Source of the DNA: Methylotenera_A sp049687015
GTDB lineage: Bacteria; Pseudomonadota; Gammaproteobacteria; Burkholderiales; Methylophilaceae
Reading direction: 5' to 3'
Length of the DNA stretch: 64,000 nucleotides
Assembly (NCBI GenBank): GCA_049687015.1
Contig: JBAVIP010000070.1
Coordinates: 62,001 to 126,000 of the forward strand
Part shown: positions 16,809 through 25,087 of the stretch, piece by piece
Position numbering within the stretch: the stretch's first letter is position 1
How the letters are laid out: every line of letters begins with the position of its first letter
Made by a program: the position numbers and the translations under genes
The notes under the pieces: generated by a model
Seen by the model: the letters and a program-made list of their open reading frames with translations, nothing else
The model's database searches: none
What the model was told of the DNA's origin: nothing

Positions 16809-17552
16809 TTACCAATAATTTTCCATGGTGATTTGGCCAGGCACAAAGCGGCGGTGTTTTTTCAAGCCGCGCTCAATCAGCGTATTGCTGGTGTCTTTTA
16901 CCATTTGCGGGTTGCCACAAAGCATGATTTGGCTGTTTTCTGCATTAATTTTTATACCAGCTTGCGCCTCCAGTCTGCCGTCAATAATCGCTTGAGGGAT
17001 GCGGCCAGTCAATGCAAAATCTGAAGTTTCGCGGCTGATAAATGGAATGTAAGAAAATTGCCCGGAATGTTTTGCCAAAATTTGCATAATTCGCTCTTGG
17101 TAACTCAGTTCAGATAAAGTTCTTACGGCATATACCAAAACCACCCGTTCGTAGCGCAGCCAAGGTTTGTCGGTCATTAGCATCGAGAGAAAAGGCCCGA
17201 CGCCAGTACCCGTCGCCATTAGCCATAGATGCTTCGCCACAGGCACCTCATCGAGAATCATAAAGCCGTGTGCGCGTGGCGTAACCTGAATAATATCCCC
17301 AGGTTTAAGGTTGACCAAGTGGGAAGTCAGCAGGCCGTTCGGCACCTGAATATAGAAAATCTCCAGTGGCCGGCTATCTGGTGGATTCACCAAAGAATAC
17401 GGTCTACCTACCAGCTCCCCGTTAATTTCCAGTGCAATTTTAACAAACTGCCCCGCTTCAAATGGCTCAATATCAGACTCAAAATAAAGTGAATACAGTG
17501 TTTTGCTCCACTGCTTGCGCTCAACCACTTTCCCAATATTCCAGGCGGACAT
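16809..17552 (-). CDS. fpr: ferredoxin/flavodoxin--NADP+ reductase
   Basis: 247 aa, the usual length for bacterial Fpr. It transfers electrons between NADPH and ferredoxin or flavodoxin in the cytoplasm through FAD. Visible features: FAD site RPYSLVNPP (residues 51-59), the NADP-binding loop ATGTGVGPFLSML (about 114-126), the CGNPQMV segment near 213, and the C-terminal aromatic end ENYW typical of subclass I Fpr. ATG at 17552 preceded by GGAGTAAG. It stands alone, with repeats downstream. Likely supports iron-sulfur and oxidative-stress metabolism, or reduces ferredoxin-dependent enzymes. Confidence 0.93.
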   Translation of the reverse strand: MSAWNIGKVVERKQWSKTLYSLYFESDIEPFEAGQFVKIALEINGELVGRPYSLVNPPDSRPLEIFYIQVPNGLLTSHLVNLKPGDIIQVTPRAHGFMILDEVPVAKHLWLMATGTGVGPFLSMLMTDKPWLRYERVVLVYAVRTLSELSYQERIMQILAKHSGQFSYIPFISRETSDFALTGRIPQAIIDGRLEAQAGIKINAENSQIMLCGNPQMVKDTSNTLIERGLKKHRRFVPGQITMENYW

Positions 17553-17826
17553 AACTTACTCCAAAATACCTTTCAATTTCACTCAATTATAGGCTGCTTC
17601 AAGATGAAGATGATTGATTTCAAGCGCCAAGTGCATATATAGACAAGACCCTTGCGGTCTGACACGGAATCCAGTGGCTTTAGGGAATTCCTGGATAAGT
17701 GAACTTTGTGTGATACATGCTATCAATTTGTATACATGCAAAAAACAGGATTTGCTTATTGGTAGGTTTTGTTAAGGCATTGGATTGCAGAGTTAACTTA
17801 TATTTTTCTCTAAGAATGGCTTACCT

Positions 17827-18630
17827 ATGAAAAAAATCATATTGAGTATCATTGCAGTGGCAGTGCTTTTGGGTGGTTCCATTGCTGCTTATTTCTATTT
17901 TCAGCAAGAGCAGCCGAAACCTGAGGCTGTGCAAATAGAAGAACAAGCGCCACCACTAGAAGTATTGCCAGAGCCGCCAGAGCCTGTGAAGCGCCAAGTG
18001 TTAGATACCCCTTTGGAAAATCCTGAACTGCCCCAGTTGGAAACGAGCGACAGTTTCATGCTCGACGCTTTGGCTGGCTTAGTTGAAAATAAATCTTTAA
18101 TGAGTATTTTCCGTACTGAACAATTGATTCATCACTTTGTTGCTACTATTGATAATCTGCCAAACGAGCGAGCACCGATGCGCACGATGCCGATAGCGCC
18201 AGCACGGGGAAAGTTTATCATTGCGGAAAATGAAGGGGCGATGACCATTAGCCCAAAGAATAAGGCCCGCTATGCCCTGTATGTGAAATTTGCCGAAGAG
18301 ATTGACCCTAAGAAATTGGTAGAACTTTATGTCCGTCTTTATCCACTTTTTCAGCAGTCGTATGAAGAACTGGGTTACCCGGATAAATACTTTAATGACC
18401 GTATGATGGTAGTGCTAGCCAATCTGCTGGCTGCTCCGGAAATTAAGGAGCCGGTCAAGCTGGTTCAGCCCAAATATTACTATCTATATGCTGACCCGGA
18501 CCTTGAAGCTCGTTCCATAGGTCAGAGGATTTTAATGCGGATAGGGAGTGATAACGAGATGATAATTAAAACCAAATTAAAAGAAATCAAACAGGAATTG
18601 ATTCTTCATATGCATGAAAAGGAAATATAA
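17827..18630 (+). CDS. DUF3014 family membrane-anchored protein
   Basis: 267 aa: an N-terminal membrane anchor (IILSIIAVAVLLGGSIAAYFYF, residues 3-24), a proline/glutamate-rich linker (to about 65) and a periplasmic DUF3014 domain that begins DSFMLDALAGLV and contains LPNERAPMRTMP and RYALYVKFAEEIDP. DUF3014 proteins are uncharacterised but common in gamma- and betaproteobacteria. Single-gene unit. No catalytic motif is evident; a cell-envelope role is the only inference I would make. Confidence 0.85.
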   Translation: MKKIILSIIAVAVLLGGSIAAYFYFQQEQPKPEAVQIEEQAPPLEVLPEPPEPVKRQVLDTPLENPELPQLETSDSFMLDALAGLVENKSLMSIFRTEQLIHHFVATIDNLPNERAPMRTMPIAPARGKFIIAENEGAMTISPKNKARYALYVKFAEEIDPKKLVELYVRLYPLFQQSYEELGYPDKYFNDRMMVVLANLLAAPEIKEPVKLVQPKYYYLYADPDLEARSIGQRILMRIGSDNEMIIKTKLKEIKQELILHMHEKEI

Positions 18631-18685
18631 GGTTTGTGGCTAAGGGGGGAAAAGTCAAAACCATACGAATGTGACAAAAATAGGC

Positions 18686-18722
18686 GCCCTGCAAGCCGCA
18701 TGGATATTGCCTTTCAGGGCAT
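18686..18722. repeat. REP-like palindromic unit
   Basis: GCCCTGCAAGCCGCATGGAT then ATTGCCTTTCAGGGCAT: the outer GCCCTG and CAGGGC pair. One of about eight related units between 16.7 and 24.3 kb. Confidence 0.75.
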
Positions 18723-18727
18723 CTGTT

Positions 18728-18922
18728 TTATAGCGGTTTTACCGCGCCACAGCTTGCATTCATCCATTTACCGTTAATATCCGCCCGCTCATTCACCGGG
18801 TTATCTTGGGCTTCGCCGCTAAAATTAGTCTGCCCTGTAAAGGCTTCTGGGCTAGTAATGGCGCCCGCTGCAGTGCCATTGCCTTTAAGGTCTGGGCTGG
18901 CACAAACAAAATCTATTTTATA
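18728..18922 (-). pseudogene. truncated DUF3617 gene (C-terminal 64 codons)
   Basis: Reading leftward, the strand encodes YKIDFVCASPDLKGNGTAAG... to ...NPVNERADINGKWMNASCG and a stop, clearly homologous to the last third of the intact DUF3617 protein at 23085-23609 (about 75% identical by eye). There is no start; the 5' part is cut off at the 83-bp GTAGGTT repeat beginning at 18927. Hence a remnant, probably left by duplication or recombination through the repeats. Confidence 0.85.
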
Positions 18923-18926
18923 GCTC

Positions 18927-19009
18927 GTAGGTTGGGGTGAATGCTGGTGATGAACCCCAACATATGGATTTCATTTTGTTGGGGTTCGCTTCACTCACCA
19001 CCAACCTAC
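18927..19009. repeat. 83-bp palindromic GTAGGTTGGGG repeat, copy 2
   Basis: Essentially identical to 16651-16733. It interrupts the DUF3617 remnant on its left and is joined to a half REP unit on its right, the same junction as in copy 1. Confidence 0.85.
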
Positions 19010-19040
19010 AGGCCAATATCCATGCGGCTTACAGAGCATT
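19010..19040. repeat. REP-like unit (half copy)
   Basis: GGCCAATATCCATGCGGCTT followed by ACAGAGCATT, matching the half unit at 16738-16763. Confidence 0.6.
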
Positions 19041-19081
19041 GTTTTTAGGGTTTCTTTGGTTTTATCTTGCTTACTTTTGGG

Positions 19082-19699
19082 TTAAAAAGCCAACCGGTAG
19101 CGCAGACCAATGTGGTCGATTCCCTCGTTTTCTCCTGCCATTATCCACTTGTGCGACATGTGGTCATAGAAAAAGGAGACTGACTGATCTGGGGCAAAAC
19201 GATAACCTGCCTCAAGCCCCAGGCGGGGGAGGATGCGTTTGCCAAAACCGCAATCACTCTCCTCTCGGCAGCGAACGGGGTCTTTATGCATAGGGCCGTC
19301 ATGCACTGCCACACCTACAGCGCCATCTAGAAACCAGCGTTGCGATTGATAAAACGGGAAAGTAAGGCCAGCATAAATGGCGCTGGTGTCGCCTATAAAA
19401 TTAATCGTAGCACCAAGATGTGGGCGCGCAGACCATAGAATTGGGAGCGGTGCAAACTGCACCTCCAAATTCAAATCGGTACCATCTTCATTGTGGTCGC
19501 TAAAAGGGCCGTGGTCATGGGCAATCACCCCAATCGAAAAGATGTGTGCTGGTACTGATTCCGAATCCGCTGCCAGCAATGGCCCGCTCATCAGGCTTCC
19601 TAGGGCAAGCCAGAAAAGAAAGCTTGCGATTCGCGATAAACGCTCGGCGATATTAGTGACTGCTTTGATAGCCATGCTTCCATATGTTGAATTGGTCAT
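19082..19699 (-). CDS. PagL-like acyloxyacyl hydrolase (lipid A 3-O-deacylase family)
   Basis: 205 aa with an N-terminal signal sequence ending near LLAADS (residue about 45), then a beta-strand-rich outer-membrane barrel ending in RYRLAF (terminal aromatic). The C-terminal motif FFYDHMSHKW followed by NEGIDHIGLRY corresponds to the His-x-Ser and Glu region of the lipid A 3-O-deacylase PagL family. Expected role: removal of an acyl chain from lipid A in the outer membrane. The start may be ATG at 19699 or at 19675 (MAIKAVTN). A double cysteine region (CREESDCGFG) could form a disulfide. Confidence 0.7.
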   Translation of the reverse strand: MTNSTYGSMAIKAVTNIAERLSRIASFLFWLALGSLMSGPLLAADSESVPAHIFSIGVIAHDHGPFSDHNEDGTDLNLEVQFAPLPILWSARPHLGATINFIGDTSAIYAGLTFPFYQSQRWFLDGAVGVAVHDGPMHKDPVRCREESDCGFGKRILPRLGLEAGYRFAPDQSVSFFYDHMSHKWIMAGENEGIDHIGLRYRLAF

Positions 19700-19741
19700 T
19701 GTTTTACTCGTTGTTTACCTTCGCTAAATTCATATCTATCG

Positions 19742-19930
19742 TCATTCGTCATTTGCTAACTTGGCGTGATGCATTGCCCACTCCTTGCCTTTGGCAATTG
19801 CAATTCGGATAGCTTTGCCTTCATCCATGCCTTCTTCTAATAGGGCATTAACTATCTCAATCGCTTTCATGCGGGCGATTGGGCTAAGGTGTTTCATCGA
19901 TACAGGATAGTGCTGTTCACCCCATGGCAT
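19742..19930 (-). CDS. small conserved protein, 62 aa (YdaT-like)
   Basis: A short charged protein: MPWGEQHYPVSMKHLSPIAR, then a helix KAIEIVNALLEEGMDEGKAI and a tail RIAIAKGKEWA. This pattern recurs in many bacteria as a small uncharacterised family (resembling the N-terminal part of Bacillus YdaT). Ordinarily monocistronic. Function unknown; the amphipathic helices suggest a soluble helical hairpin. Confidence 0.75.
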   Translation of the reverse strand: MPWGEQHYPVSMKHLSPIARMKAIEIVNALLEEGMDEGKAIRIAIAKGKEWAMHHAKLANDE

Positions 19931-19955
19931 AAGCTATATTAACACCTAGCTCGCA

Positions 19956-20032
19956 GGGCGCAATAACTGAAAGGCATTGCGCCCGCATATATCAATTTTT
20001 CTTTCAACTTATTACGCTGCGCTAATACGCCC
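19956..20032. repeat. GGCGCAATAAC...GCGCTAATACGCCC repeat, copy A
   Basis: Two hairpin halves: GGGCGCAATAACTG with GCATTGCGCCC, then TTACGCTGCGCTAATACGCCC. Related copies are at 21934-22008 and 24121-24190. This type of intergenic palindrome is common in betaproteobacteria. Confidence 0.7.
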
Positions 20033-20102
20033 TATCACCGCTGAATTCCGTATCGAGTATGGGATAGCAAACAACATAAATCCACACAAAACAACAAGAT
20101 AG

Positions 20103-20130
20103 ATGCCCTGCAACCCGCATGGTCATTGGT
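20103..20130. repeat. REP-like unit (partial)
   Basis: ATGCCCTGCAACCCGCATGG is the left half of the REP consensus; the right half is degenerate. Preceded by the CACACAAAACAACA flank also seen before the units at 23738 and 24240. Confidence 0.5.
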
Positions 20131-20261
20131 TTAGAGGTTGGTGGCTCGCTGCCGTTCAAGCTATTTGCAGCGGCATATGGTTGTGGTTTATAGCGTGGCG
20201 TGATACTTTAGGGTATTGATTTTAAATGATTTTCGATTGTAAATGTTGAGCCACCCAACCT

Positions 20262-21908
20262 ATGAATGCTTCTGATTTATTTATTAAAGCGCTTGAGAAT
20301 GAAGGTGTAGAAATAATTTACGGCGTGCCGGGTGAAGAGAATCTTGATTTTCTTGAGGCCATGCGTAAATCTAGCATTAAGCTGATTTTAACTCGCCATG
20401 AGCAAGGTGCAGCCTTTATGGCAGCCACTTATGGCAGGCTCACTGGGAAAGCAGGCGTGTGTCTTGCAACGCTTGGCCCTGGAGCAACCAACTTAGTGAC
20501 GCCTGCCGCTTATGCACAGCTTGGCGGCATGCCGTTACTGATGATTACTGGCCAAAAACCTATCAAACACAGCAAGCAGGGTCAGTTTCAGATTTTAGAT
20601 GTGGTGAGCATGATGAAGCCGATCACCAAATATGCAAAGCAGATTGTCAATGTCAACATGATACCCAGCATGGTGCGCGAGGCATTCCGTGTAGCGGAGG
20701 AAGAGCGCCCCGGCGCGGTATTGCTAGAACTGCCAGAAGATGTTGCGCGCGAATTGGTAGATGCGAAAACAACCCCAATTTTTAAGAAAAATAACGCCCG
20801 GATTCCCTCGGCTGATAGTCTCAGTATCAATAAAGCTATCGAGATGATTAAGCAATCTGAATATCCTTTGTTGCTGGTTGGCGCGGGTGCAAATCGCAAA
20901 AGAGTGAGCAAGGCGCTTAGTAATTTTATCAAAAAAACAGGCATTTATTATTTCAATACGCCTATGGGTAAGGGCTGCGTGAGTGGAAAGCTGCCCCAGT
21001 TTATTGGCACGGCTGCTCTTTCAGATAATGATTATGTTCACTGCGCTATCGAGCGCTCGGATTTAATTATTAATGTTGGGCACGATGTGATTGAAAAGCC
21101 GCCCTTTTTTATGACGCATGGCGGCAAAGAAGTTATTCACATTAACTTTAATTCGGCGATTGTGGATAATGTTTATTTTCCGCAATTAGAGGTTATCGGC
21201 GATATTGCGAATTCAATCGAGCGTCTGGCGAAGGCTTTGGGTGGTGTTAAACGTGAATATCCTTATTTCGCTAGAGTAAGAGAAGAGCTTTATGCGCGCA
21301 TGGCTAAACGTGCTACCTACCCAGATTTTCCAGTTAAACCACAGCGTTTTGTGGCCGATGTGCGCAAAGCGATGCCAGCAAATGGCATCATTGCGCTGGA
21401 TAATGGCATATACAAATTATGGTTTGCGCGTAATTACCCCGCTGCAGAGCCAAACACCGTGCTGCTGGATAACGCTTTGGCGACAATGGGCGCAGGCCTG
21501 CCTTCGGCCATAGAGGCGGCTCGTTTGTATCCTGATCGTAAAGTCATGGCGATTTGTGGTGATGGCGGTTTTATGATGAATAGCCAGGAAATGGAAACGG
21601 CTGTTCGTCTCAAAGTGAATCTTGTCGTGTTAATTTTAAACGATGGCGCTTATGGCATGATTCGGTGGAAACAGCGCGCAATGAAGTTTGAAGATTTTGG
21701 GCTGGAGTTTGGTAACCCTGATTTTGTGATGTACGCCAATAGTTTTGGCGCCAAAGGTCATCGAGTAGAAAGCACAGAAAGCTTCTTGCCGCTGATTAAT
21801 CAATGCTTTAAGGAAGGCGGCCTTCACCTGATTGACTTGCCAGTAGATTATTCGGAAAACGCCAAGGAGTTGATTGATGAACTTAGAGAAAAAGTATGTG
21901 TAATATGA
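20262..21908 (+). CDS. acetolactate synthase-type ThDP-dependent enzyme
   Basis: 548 aa with the three-domain layout of ThDP enzymes. The N-terminal PYR domain has the activating glutamate in LTRHEQGAAFMA (E46-47 region); the middle domain includes LLLVGAGANRK; the C-terminal PP domain has the ThDP/Mg2+ motif GDGGFMMNSQEMETA ending in ILND. It condenses two pyruvate to acetolactate or a related reaction. No small regulatory subunit gene (ilvN) follows, and it stands apart from ilv genes, so a catabolic acetolactate synthase or another ThDP carboligase/decarboxylase is more likely than the biosynthetic IlvB. Ribosome binding site is poor. Confidence 0.82.
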   Translation: MNASDLFIKALENEGVEIIYGVPGEENLDFLEAMRKSSIKLILTRHEQGAAFMAATYGRLTGKAGVCLATLGPGATNLVTPAAYAQLGGMPLLMITGQKPIKHSKQGQFQILDVVSMMKPITKYAKQIVNVNMIPSMVREAFRVAEEERPGAVLLELPEDVARELVDAKTTPIFKKNNARIPSADSLSINKAIEMIKQSEYPLLLVGAGANRKRVSKALSNFIKKTGIYYFNTPMGKGCVSGKLPQFIGTAALSDNDYVHCAIERSDLIINVGHDVIEKPPFFMTHGGKEVIHINFNSAIVDNVYFPQLEVIGDIANSIERLAKALGGVKREYPYFARVREELYARMAKRATYPDFPVKPQRFVADVRKAMPANGIIALDNGIYKLWFARNYPAAEPNTVLLDNALATMGAGLPSAIEAARLYPDRKVMAICGDGGFMMNSQEMETAVRLKVNLVVLILNDGAYGMIRWKQRAMKFEDFGLEFGNPDFVMYANSFGAKGHRVESTESFLPLINQCFKEGGLHLIDLPVDYSENAKELIDELREKVCVI

Positions 21909-21933
21909 TGCTTGGCGCAGAGCGGATCAAGTA

Positions 21934-22008
21934 GGGCACAATAACTGGAAAGGCATTGCGCCGCAGGAAACCCATTCTTTCGGCGTATTACGCTACGCTA
22001 ATACGCCC
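21934..22008. repeat. GGCGCAATAAC...GCGCTAATACGCCC repeat, copy B
   Basis: GGGCACAATAACTGGAAAGG, then CATTGCGCCGC and GGCGTATTACGCTACGCTAA to TACGCCC. Second copy of the family described at 19956. Confidence 0.75.
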
Positions 22009-22040
22009 AATGCATCTGGTTTATCTTGCCTACTTTTTGC

Positions 22041-22190
22041 TTAAAAACCTTCGTCTTCAACCGCATTAATAGAAAAGTAACTTTCTTCACGTTGTTCGTT
22101 TAACTTGGCAACCTCTTCTACAGCGACTTCATAGTTAAGGTATGCATACTCTAGTTGGTTTTCTTTGTTGATCACTTGGTAAATTGTCAT
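22041..22190 (-). CDS. 49-aa small protein, MTIYQV family, member 1
   Basis: ATG at 22190 with ribosome binding site AAGGAGC 8 nt upstream. The product begins MTIYQVINKENQLEYAYLNY and ends in an acidic tail (AVEDEGF). It shares length, the MTIYQV start, an N-Q/L-Y patch and an acidic end with the proteins at 24797 and 25088. It is soluble, with no cysteines, and its family is unknown. The shared ribosome binding sites and conserved start argue it is translated. Confidence 0.65.
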   Translation of the reverse strand: MTIYQVINKENQLEYAYLNYEVAVEEVAKLNEQREESYFSINAVEDEGF

Positions 22191-22421
22191 TTTGGCGCTC
22201 CTTAAATATTTAATTTAATTACCTACACAATAGGTATTGAGCAAAAATGAGACCAACAATGAATTTATTTAAATTTATCGTTATATTTCAATATGTTAAT
22301 AAAATACACTAGTTTTTTGATAATAAATTGAGGTGGGTTTAAGTCAAAGGTTGTTCGAGAGTTCGACAAGACTGTGCAAATTTAGACATTTTGTACAAAG
22401 CACACAAAGCGTATTTATGAC

Positions 22422-22460
22422 ATGCCCTGCAAGTCAATATCCATGCGGCTCACAAGGCAT
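22422..22460. repeat. REP-like palindromic unit, inverted
   Basis: ATGCCCTGCAAGTCAATATC then CATGCGGCTCACAAGGCAT; the interior is inverted relative to the unit at 18686. Followed by CTGTTTTA as in other copies. Confidence 0.7.
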
Positions 22461-22510
22461 CTGTTTTAAGCTAGAATGTGCTGATATTTCAACCTGAATA
22501 GAAACCCATC

Positions 22511-22783
22511 ATGTTCACCCTGCCCTCCATGTGGAACATCATCATTTCCACCATCGTGTTTATCATCGCGGCCTGGTACATTCGCCGCTTGTTAGATGCG
22601 CAAGGCTTACCCAAAGGCTTTACACGAGGTATGCTGGTGTTTGTGCTGGCTTACGTGGTTTCGTGGGGCTCGGGCGAGTTGGTGGATTGGGCGGATGTGA
22701 AAATAAATGGTCCACAACCCGAGTCGCAAACCTCTCAAGATTTAAATCAATTGCTGAAAGACTCTGGCCTTACGCCACCCTGA
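22511..22783 (+). CDS. small membrane protein, 90 aa
   Basis: Two hydrophobic helices: residues 8-24 (WNIIISTIVFIIAAWYI) and 40-57 (GMLVFVLAYVVSWGSGEL), with RRLLDAQGLPKGFTRG between them and a polar C-terminal tail. I take it as a conserved small inner-membrane protein of methylophilaceae type; function unknown. Monocistronic, between two REP units. Confidence 0.75.
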   Translation: MFTLPSMWNIIISTIVFIIAAWYIRRLLDAQGLPKGFTRGMLVFVLAYVVSWGSGELVDWADVKINGPQPESQTSQDLNQLLKDSGLTPP

Positions 22784-22797
22784 GTTACGAATAATAG

Positions 22798-22836
22798 ATG
22801 CTCTGTAAGCCCCATGGATATTGGCTTGCAGCGCAT
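22798..22836. repeat. REP-like palindromic unit
   Basis: ATGCTCTGTAAGCCCCATGG then ATATTGGCTTGCAGCGCAT, starting 14 bp after the preceding stop codon; it may also serve as a 3' hairpin for that gene. Confidence 0.7.
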
Positions 22837-22873
22837 ATGTTTTTTGCCTGAAAAACAGGTCAGACGCAAAAAA

Positions 22874-23056
22874 TTACGGGATGCCGATCACCTTCAGGTA
22901 TTCCTCAAGCGTGAGGGTGAGGTTTTCAATAGAATTGGATATTTCATCTAAATGCGTGTTTGAATCAAGATGCAGTTTCTCTAGCAGCGCTTTGTGTTTT
23001 TCAACCGCATCTACATGTTCTTTAAATTTACTGTCTTTTAAATCTTGCTTAGCCAT
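22874..23056 (-). CDS. small coiled-coil protein, 60 aa
   Basis: Strong ribosome binding site (GGGAGGC, 8 nt from ATG). The protein is charged and wholly helical by composition: AKQDLKDSKFKEHVDAVEKH, then LLEKLHLDSNTHLDEISNSI, with leucine spacing of a coiled coil. No known family. It ends 211 bp... before no other gene on this strand; the DUF3617 gene is upstream by 28 bp, so the two may be co-transcribed. Confidence 0.7.
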   Translation of the reverse strand: MAKQDLKDSKFKEHVDAVEKHKALLEKLHLDSNTHLDEISNSIENLTLTLEEYLKVIGIP

Positions 23057-23084
23057 CGCCAGCCTCCCAGTTAATAAGTGTTTA

Positions 23085-23609
23085 CTATAACGGTTTTACC
23101 GTTCCACAGCTTGCATTTATCCATTTGCCGTTGATATCAGCCCGCTCATTGACGGGGTTGCTTTGTGCTTCGCCATTGAAATGCGTTTGTCCTGAAAAGG
23201 ATTCCGGGCTTGTAATCGTGCCCTGTGCTGTTCCGTTGCCTTTCAGCTCGGCGCTGTTGCAACTAAAGTCTACTTTGTAGTTGTTTCCGATACGGGTCGC
23301 ATTTTTAGATGTGCAGCCTAATTCGGTTTGATAAAAATTGGGCAGTGTCTTTTGATTGGCCATTTCTTGCGTAATACAAGCGTTGGATACTGCGGCGCCC
23401 ATTTCAATTTGTGGCATATCGACTCCGTACTCCTTAGCCAAGTCTTTGATGTTTTGCATTTGATCCGGCGGAAGATTCGGCGCCAGCCACAACAAATCTG
23501 ATGTCGTTGTGATTTGCCATAATCCGGGCCGCATATTGAATTCTGCCGCGTTTGCAATGGATGTAGACAACGGGAATATTAAAGTAAGAACAATCAAGAT
23601 GTTGCGCAT
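23085..23609 (-). CDS. DUF3617 family periplasmic protein
   Basis: 174 aa from ATG at 23609, chosen because AGGAG lies 6 nt upstream and a signal peptide follows directly (MRNILIVLTLIFPLSTSIAN-A-A). The open frame extends to 23654 without a start context. The mature part begins with FNMRPGLWQITTTSD, the DUF3617 signature (x-M-x-P-G-L-W), and has four cysteines (C-I-T-Q, G-C-T, FSC, ASCG) likely in two disulfides. Periplasmic, function unknown. Two broken relatives of its 3' end lie at 18728 and 16769. Confidence 0.87.
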   Translation of the reverse strand: MRNILIVLTLIFPLSTSIANAAEFNMRPGLWQITTTSDLLWLAPNLPPDQMQNIKDLAKEYGVDMPQIEMGAAVSNACITQEMANQKTLPNFYQTELGCTSKNATRIGNNYKVDFSCNSAELKGNGTAQGTITSPESFSGQTHFNGEAQSNPVNERADINGKWINASCGTVKPL

Positions 23610-23737
23610 TGAATCTCCTGGGTAGTGAGTGACATACAAGCTTATAGAGAGCACTTAAGCAAGTTAAGTTCAGCAGGCGCAGGCTGAGTGCGAAATTACG
23701 AAAAAATATAAATTTCACACAAAAACAACAAATAATT

Positions 23738-23775
23738 GATGCCCTGCAAGCCGCATGGATATTGCCTTGCAGGGC
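23738..23775. repeat. REP-like palindromic unit, best-conserved copy
   Basis: GATGCCCTGCAAGCCGCATG then GATATTGCCTTGCAGGGC: outer stem GCCCTGCAAG/CTTGCAGGGC, 10 bp perfect. Preceded by AAATTTCACACAAAAACAAC, a flank shared with the copies at 20103 and 24240. Confidence 0.8.
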
Positions 23776-23780
23776 GAGCT

Positions 23781-24120
23781 ATTTAGCTTAATCTAGCACC
23801 TTAAATCGCTGCTCGGGTAGACGTCTGACTGCCCTACCAATACAGAATCAACCAGAATCCAACGGTTGTGATACGAAGGTTGAGGGTTCATTTTTTAAGT
23901 TGTATTTAACAGAAATTAGGCGTATAAATTAGGTGTGGCTTTCGAGCACAAGTTTGTAAAAGTTCCCCGTTAAATGGAGGCGTTTATCGACACTTCAACG
24001 ATTTATCATCAGTAGCTGTTACTCAAGCCGGTATTTAATGACTGGCACTATCGGCATCCCATAAGCCGACAAATAACGCCGCATTCATGTGGCGTTATTA
24101 CTTGCAAGAAGCTTGCGGAG
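23781..24120. other. intergenic stretch with a hairpin
   Basis: No ORF with a ribosome binding site. At 24072-24099, AATAACGCC and GGCGTTATT form a 9-bp stem with GCAT/ATGT inside. The rest shows no recognisable element. Confidence 0.4.
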
Positions 24121-24190
24121 GACATAATAACCGTAAGGCTTGCGCCGTAAAATTCTTTCTTTTGGCGTATTCTGTAGTGCTAATACGCCC
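24121..24190. repeat. GGCGCAATAAC...GCTAATACGCCC repeat, copy C
   Basis: Degenerate third copy: ACATAATAACCGTAAGGCTT, GCGCCGTAAAATTCTTTC, then GGCGTATTCTGTAGTGCTAA and TACGCCC. Confidence 0.6.
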
Positions 24191-24239
24191 TGCCAACTGG
24201 ATTTCATATAAATTTCGCACAAAAAATATCGAATAAGTA

Positions 24240-24275
24240 ATGCTCTGCAAGGCAATATCCATGCGGCTTGCAGGC
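24240..24275. repeat. REP-like palindromic unit, inverted
   Basis: ATGCTCTGCAAGGCAATATC then CATGCGGCTTGCAGGC. Preceded by AAATTTCGCACAAAAAATAT, the same kind of flank as at 23738. Confidence 0.75.
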
Positions 24276-24310
24276 CTGCACTCGAATGCTTGAATCGGGT
24301 GGCATGCTAT

Positions 24311-24703
24311 TTAGATAAATCTGGCCTCGCTTTTAATCACATTAACGATGGCTGCAAAAATCATGATGAACTCCATGATCAACAGCATAAAAAGCTTTTC
24401 TTCGGGAATGCCCGCAAGCGTGCTAAAGCCTAGCGAGAACGCATTGGTGATAACACTAATTAAAATAATCAGCCCTATCAGTTTGTTTCTTAAGCCGAAA
24501 AGGTAAAATTGGGCGATAAAGCTTAACCCAATTATTGTTTCAAGGTTAATGCCGCCGCTGATGTGTTTATTGGCGAGGTTTAGCGCAACATACAGGCTAA
24601 CAAGCATCAATGCGGCAGGGAACTTGGTCGGCATGCCGGCGCCATCGTGTTTTAGCCTTAGGGCAAGCCAGGTATGAATCAATATTGCTGTGATCAGTTT
24701 CAT
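24311..24703 (-). CDS. hypothetical four-helix membrane protein, 130 aa
   Basis: Four hydrophobic helices: near residues 28-44 (ALMLVSLYVALNLA), 55-72 (TIIGLSFIAQFYLFGL), 74-95 (LIGLIILISVITNAFSLGF) and 103-122 (LFMLLIMEFIMIFAAIVNVI). No charged catalytic motif. Upstream on the minus strand are two paralogous 49-aa genes. I do not recognise the family. Confidence 0.7.
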   Translation of the reverse strand: MKLITAILIHTWLALRLKHDGAGMPTKFPAALMLVSLYVALNLANKHISGGINLETIIGLSFIAQFYLFGLRNKLIGLIILISVITNAFSLGFSTLAGIPEEKLFMLLIMEFIMIFAAIVNVIKSEARFI

Positions 24704-24796
24704 TTTGCACCCCTAAGACTAAATTAATAAAAGCGGACTACACCTAGTGTTAAGCATAAATCAGGCCAAAAGTTTAGTGGCTTTTGGTATTGGCAA

Positions 24797-24946
24797 TTAA
24801 TCCGCTTCTGATTCCAGTTCTTCTACATGGTAGCGGTGGTTTTCATCCCAAAGCGTGAAAGTCTGCGCGCTTTGCATGGCCTTTTGCAAATCCATGTATT
24901 CGCAATACACCTGGTTTTCTTCGTCCAGCACTTGATAGATTGTCAT
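24797..24946 (-). CDS. 49-aa small protein, MTIYQV family, member 2
   Basis: Begins MTIYQVLDEENQVYCEYMDL, then QSAQTFTLWDENHRYHVEEL and an acidic end. About two thirds identical by eye to member 3 (25088-25237); the flanking 3' DNA is also similar, so the two arose by a local duplication of roughly 290 bp. Ribosome binding site CGAGG. Highly acidic, with aromatic residues at fixed positions. Function unknown. Confidence 0.7.
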   Translation of the reverse strand: MTIYQVLDEENQVYCEYMDLQKAMQSAQTFTLWDENHRYHVEELESEAD

Positions 24947-25087
24947 CACATACCTCGTTGCATAAATATTGCAGTAATCAGTTTCTTTTTGCGCTCCAAA
25001 ATTAAACTGGTAAAAGTGGGCTACACTTTACGTAATGCATAAATCGGGCCAAAAGTTGAGCGCTATCTGATATTTTTAATCAGCTAA

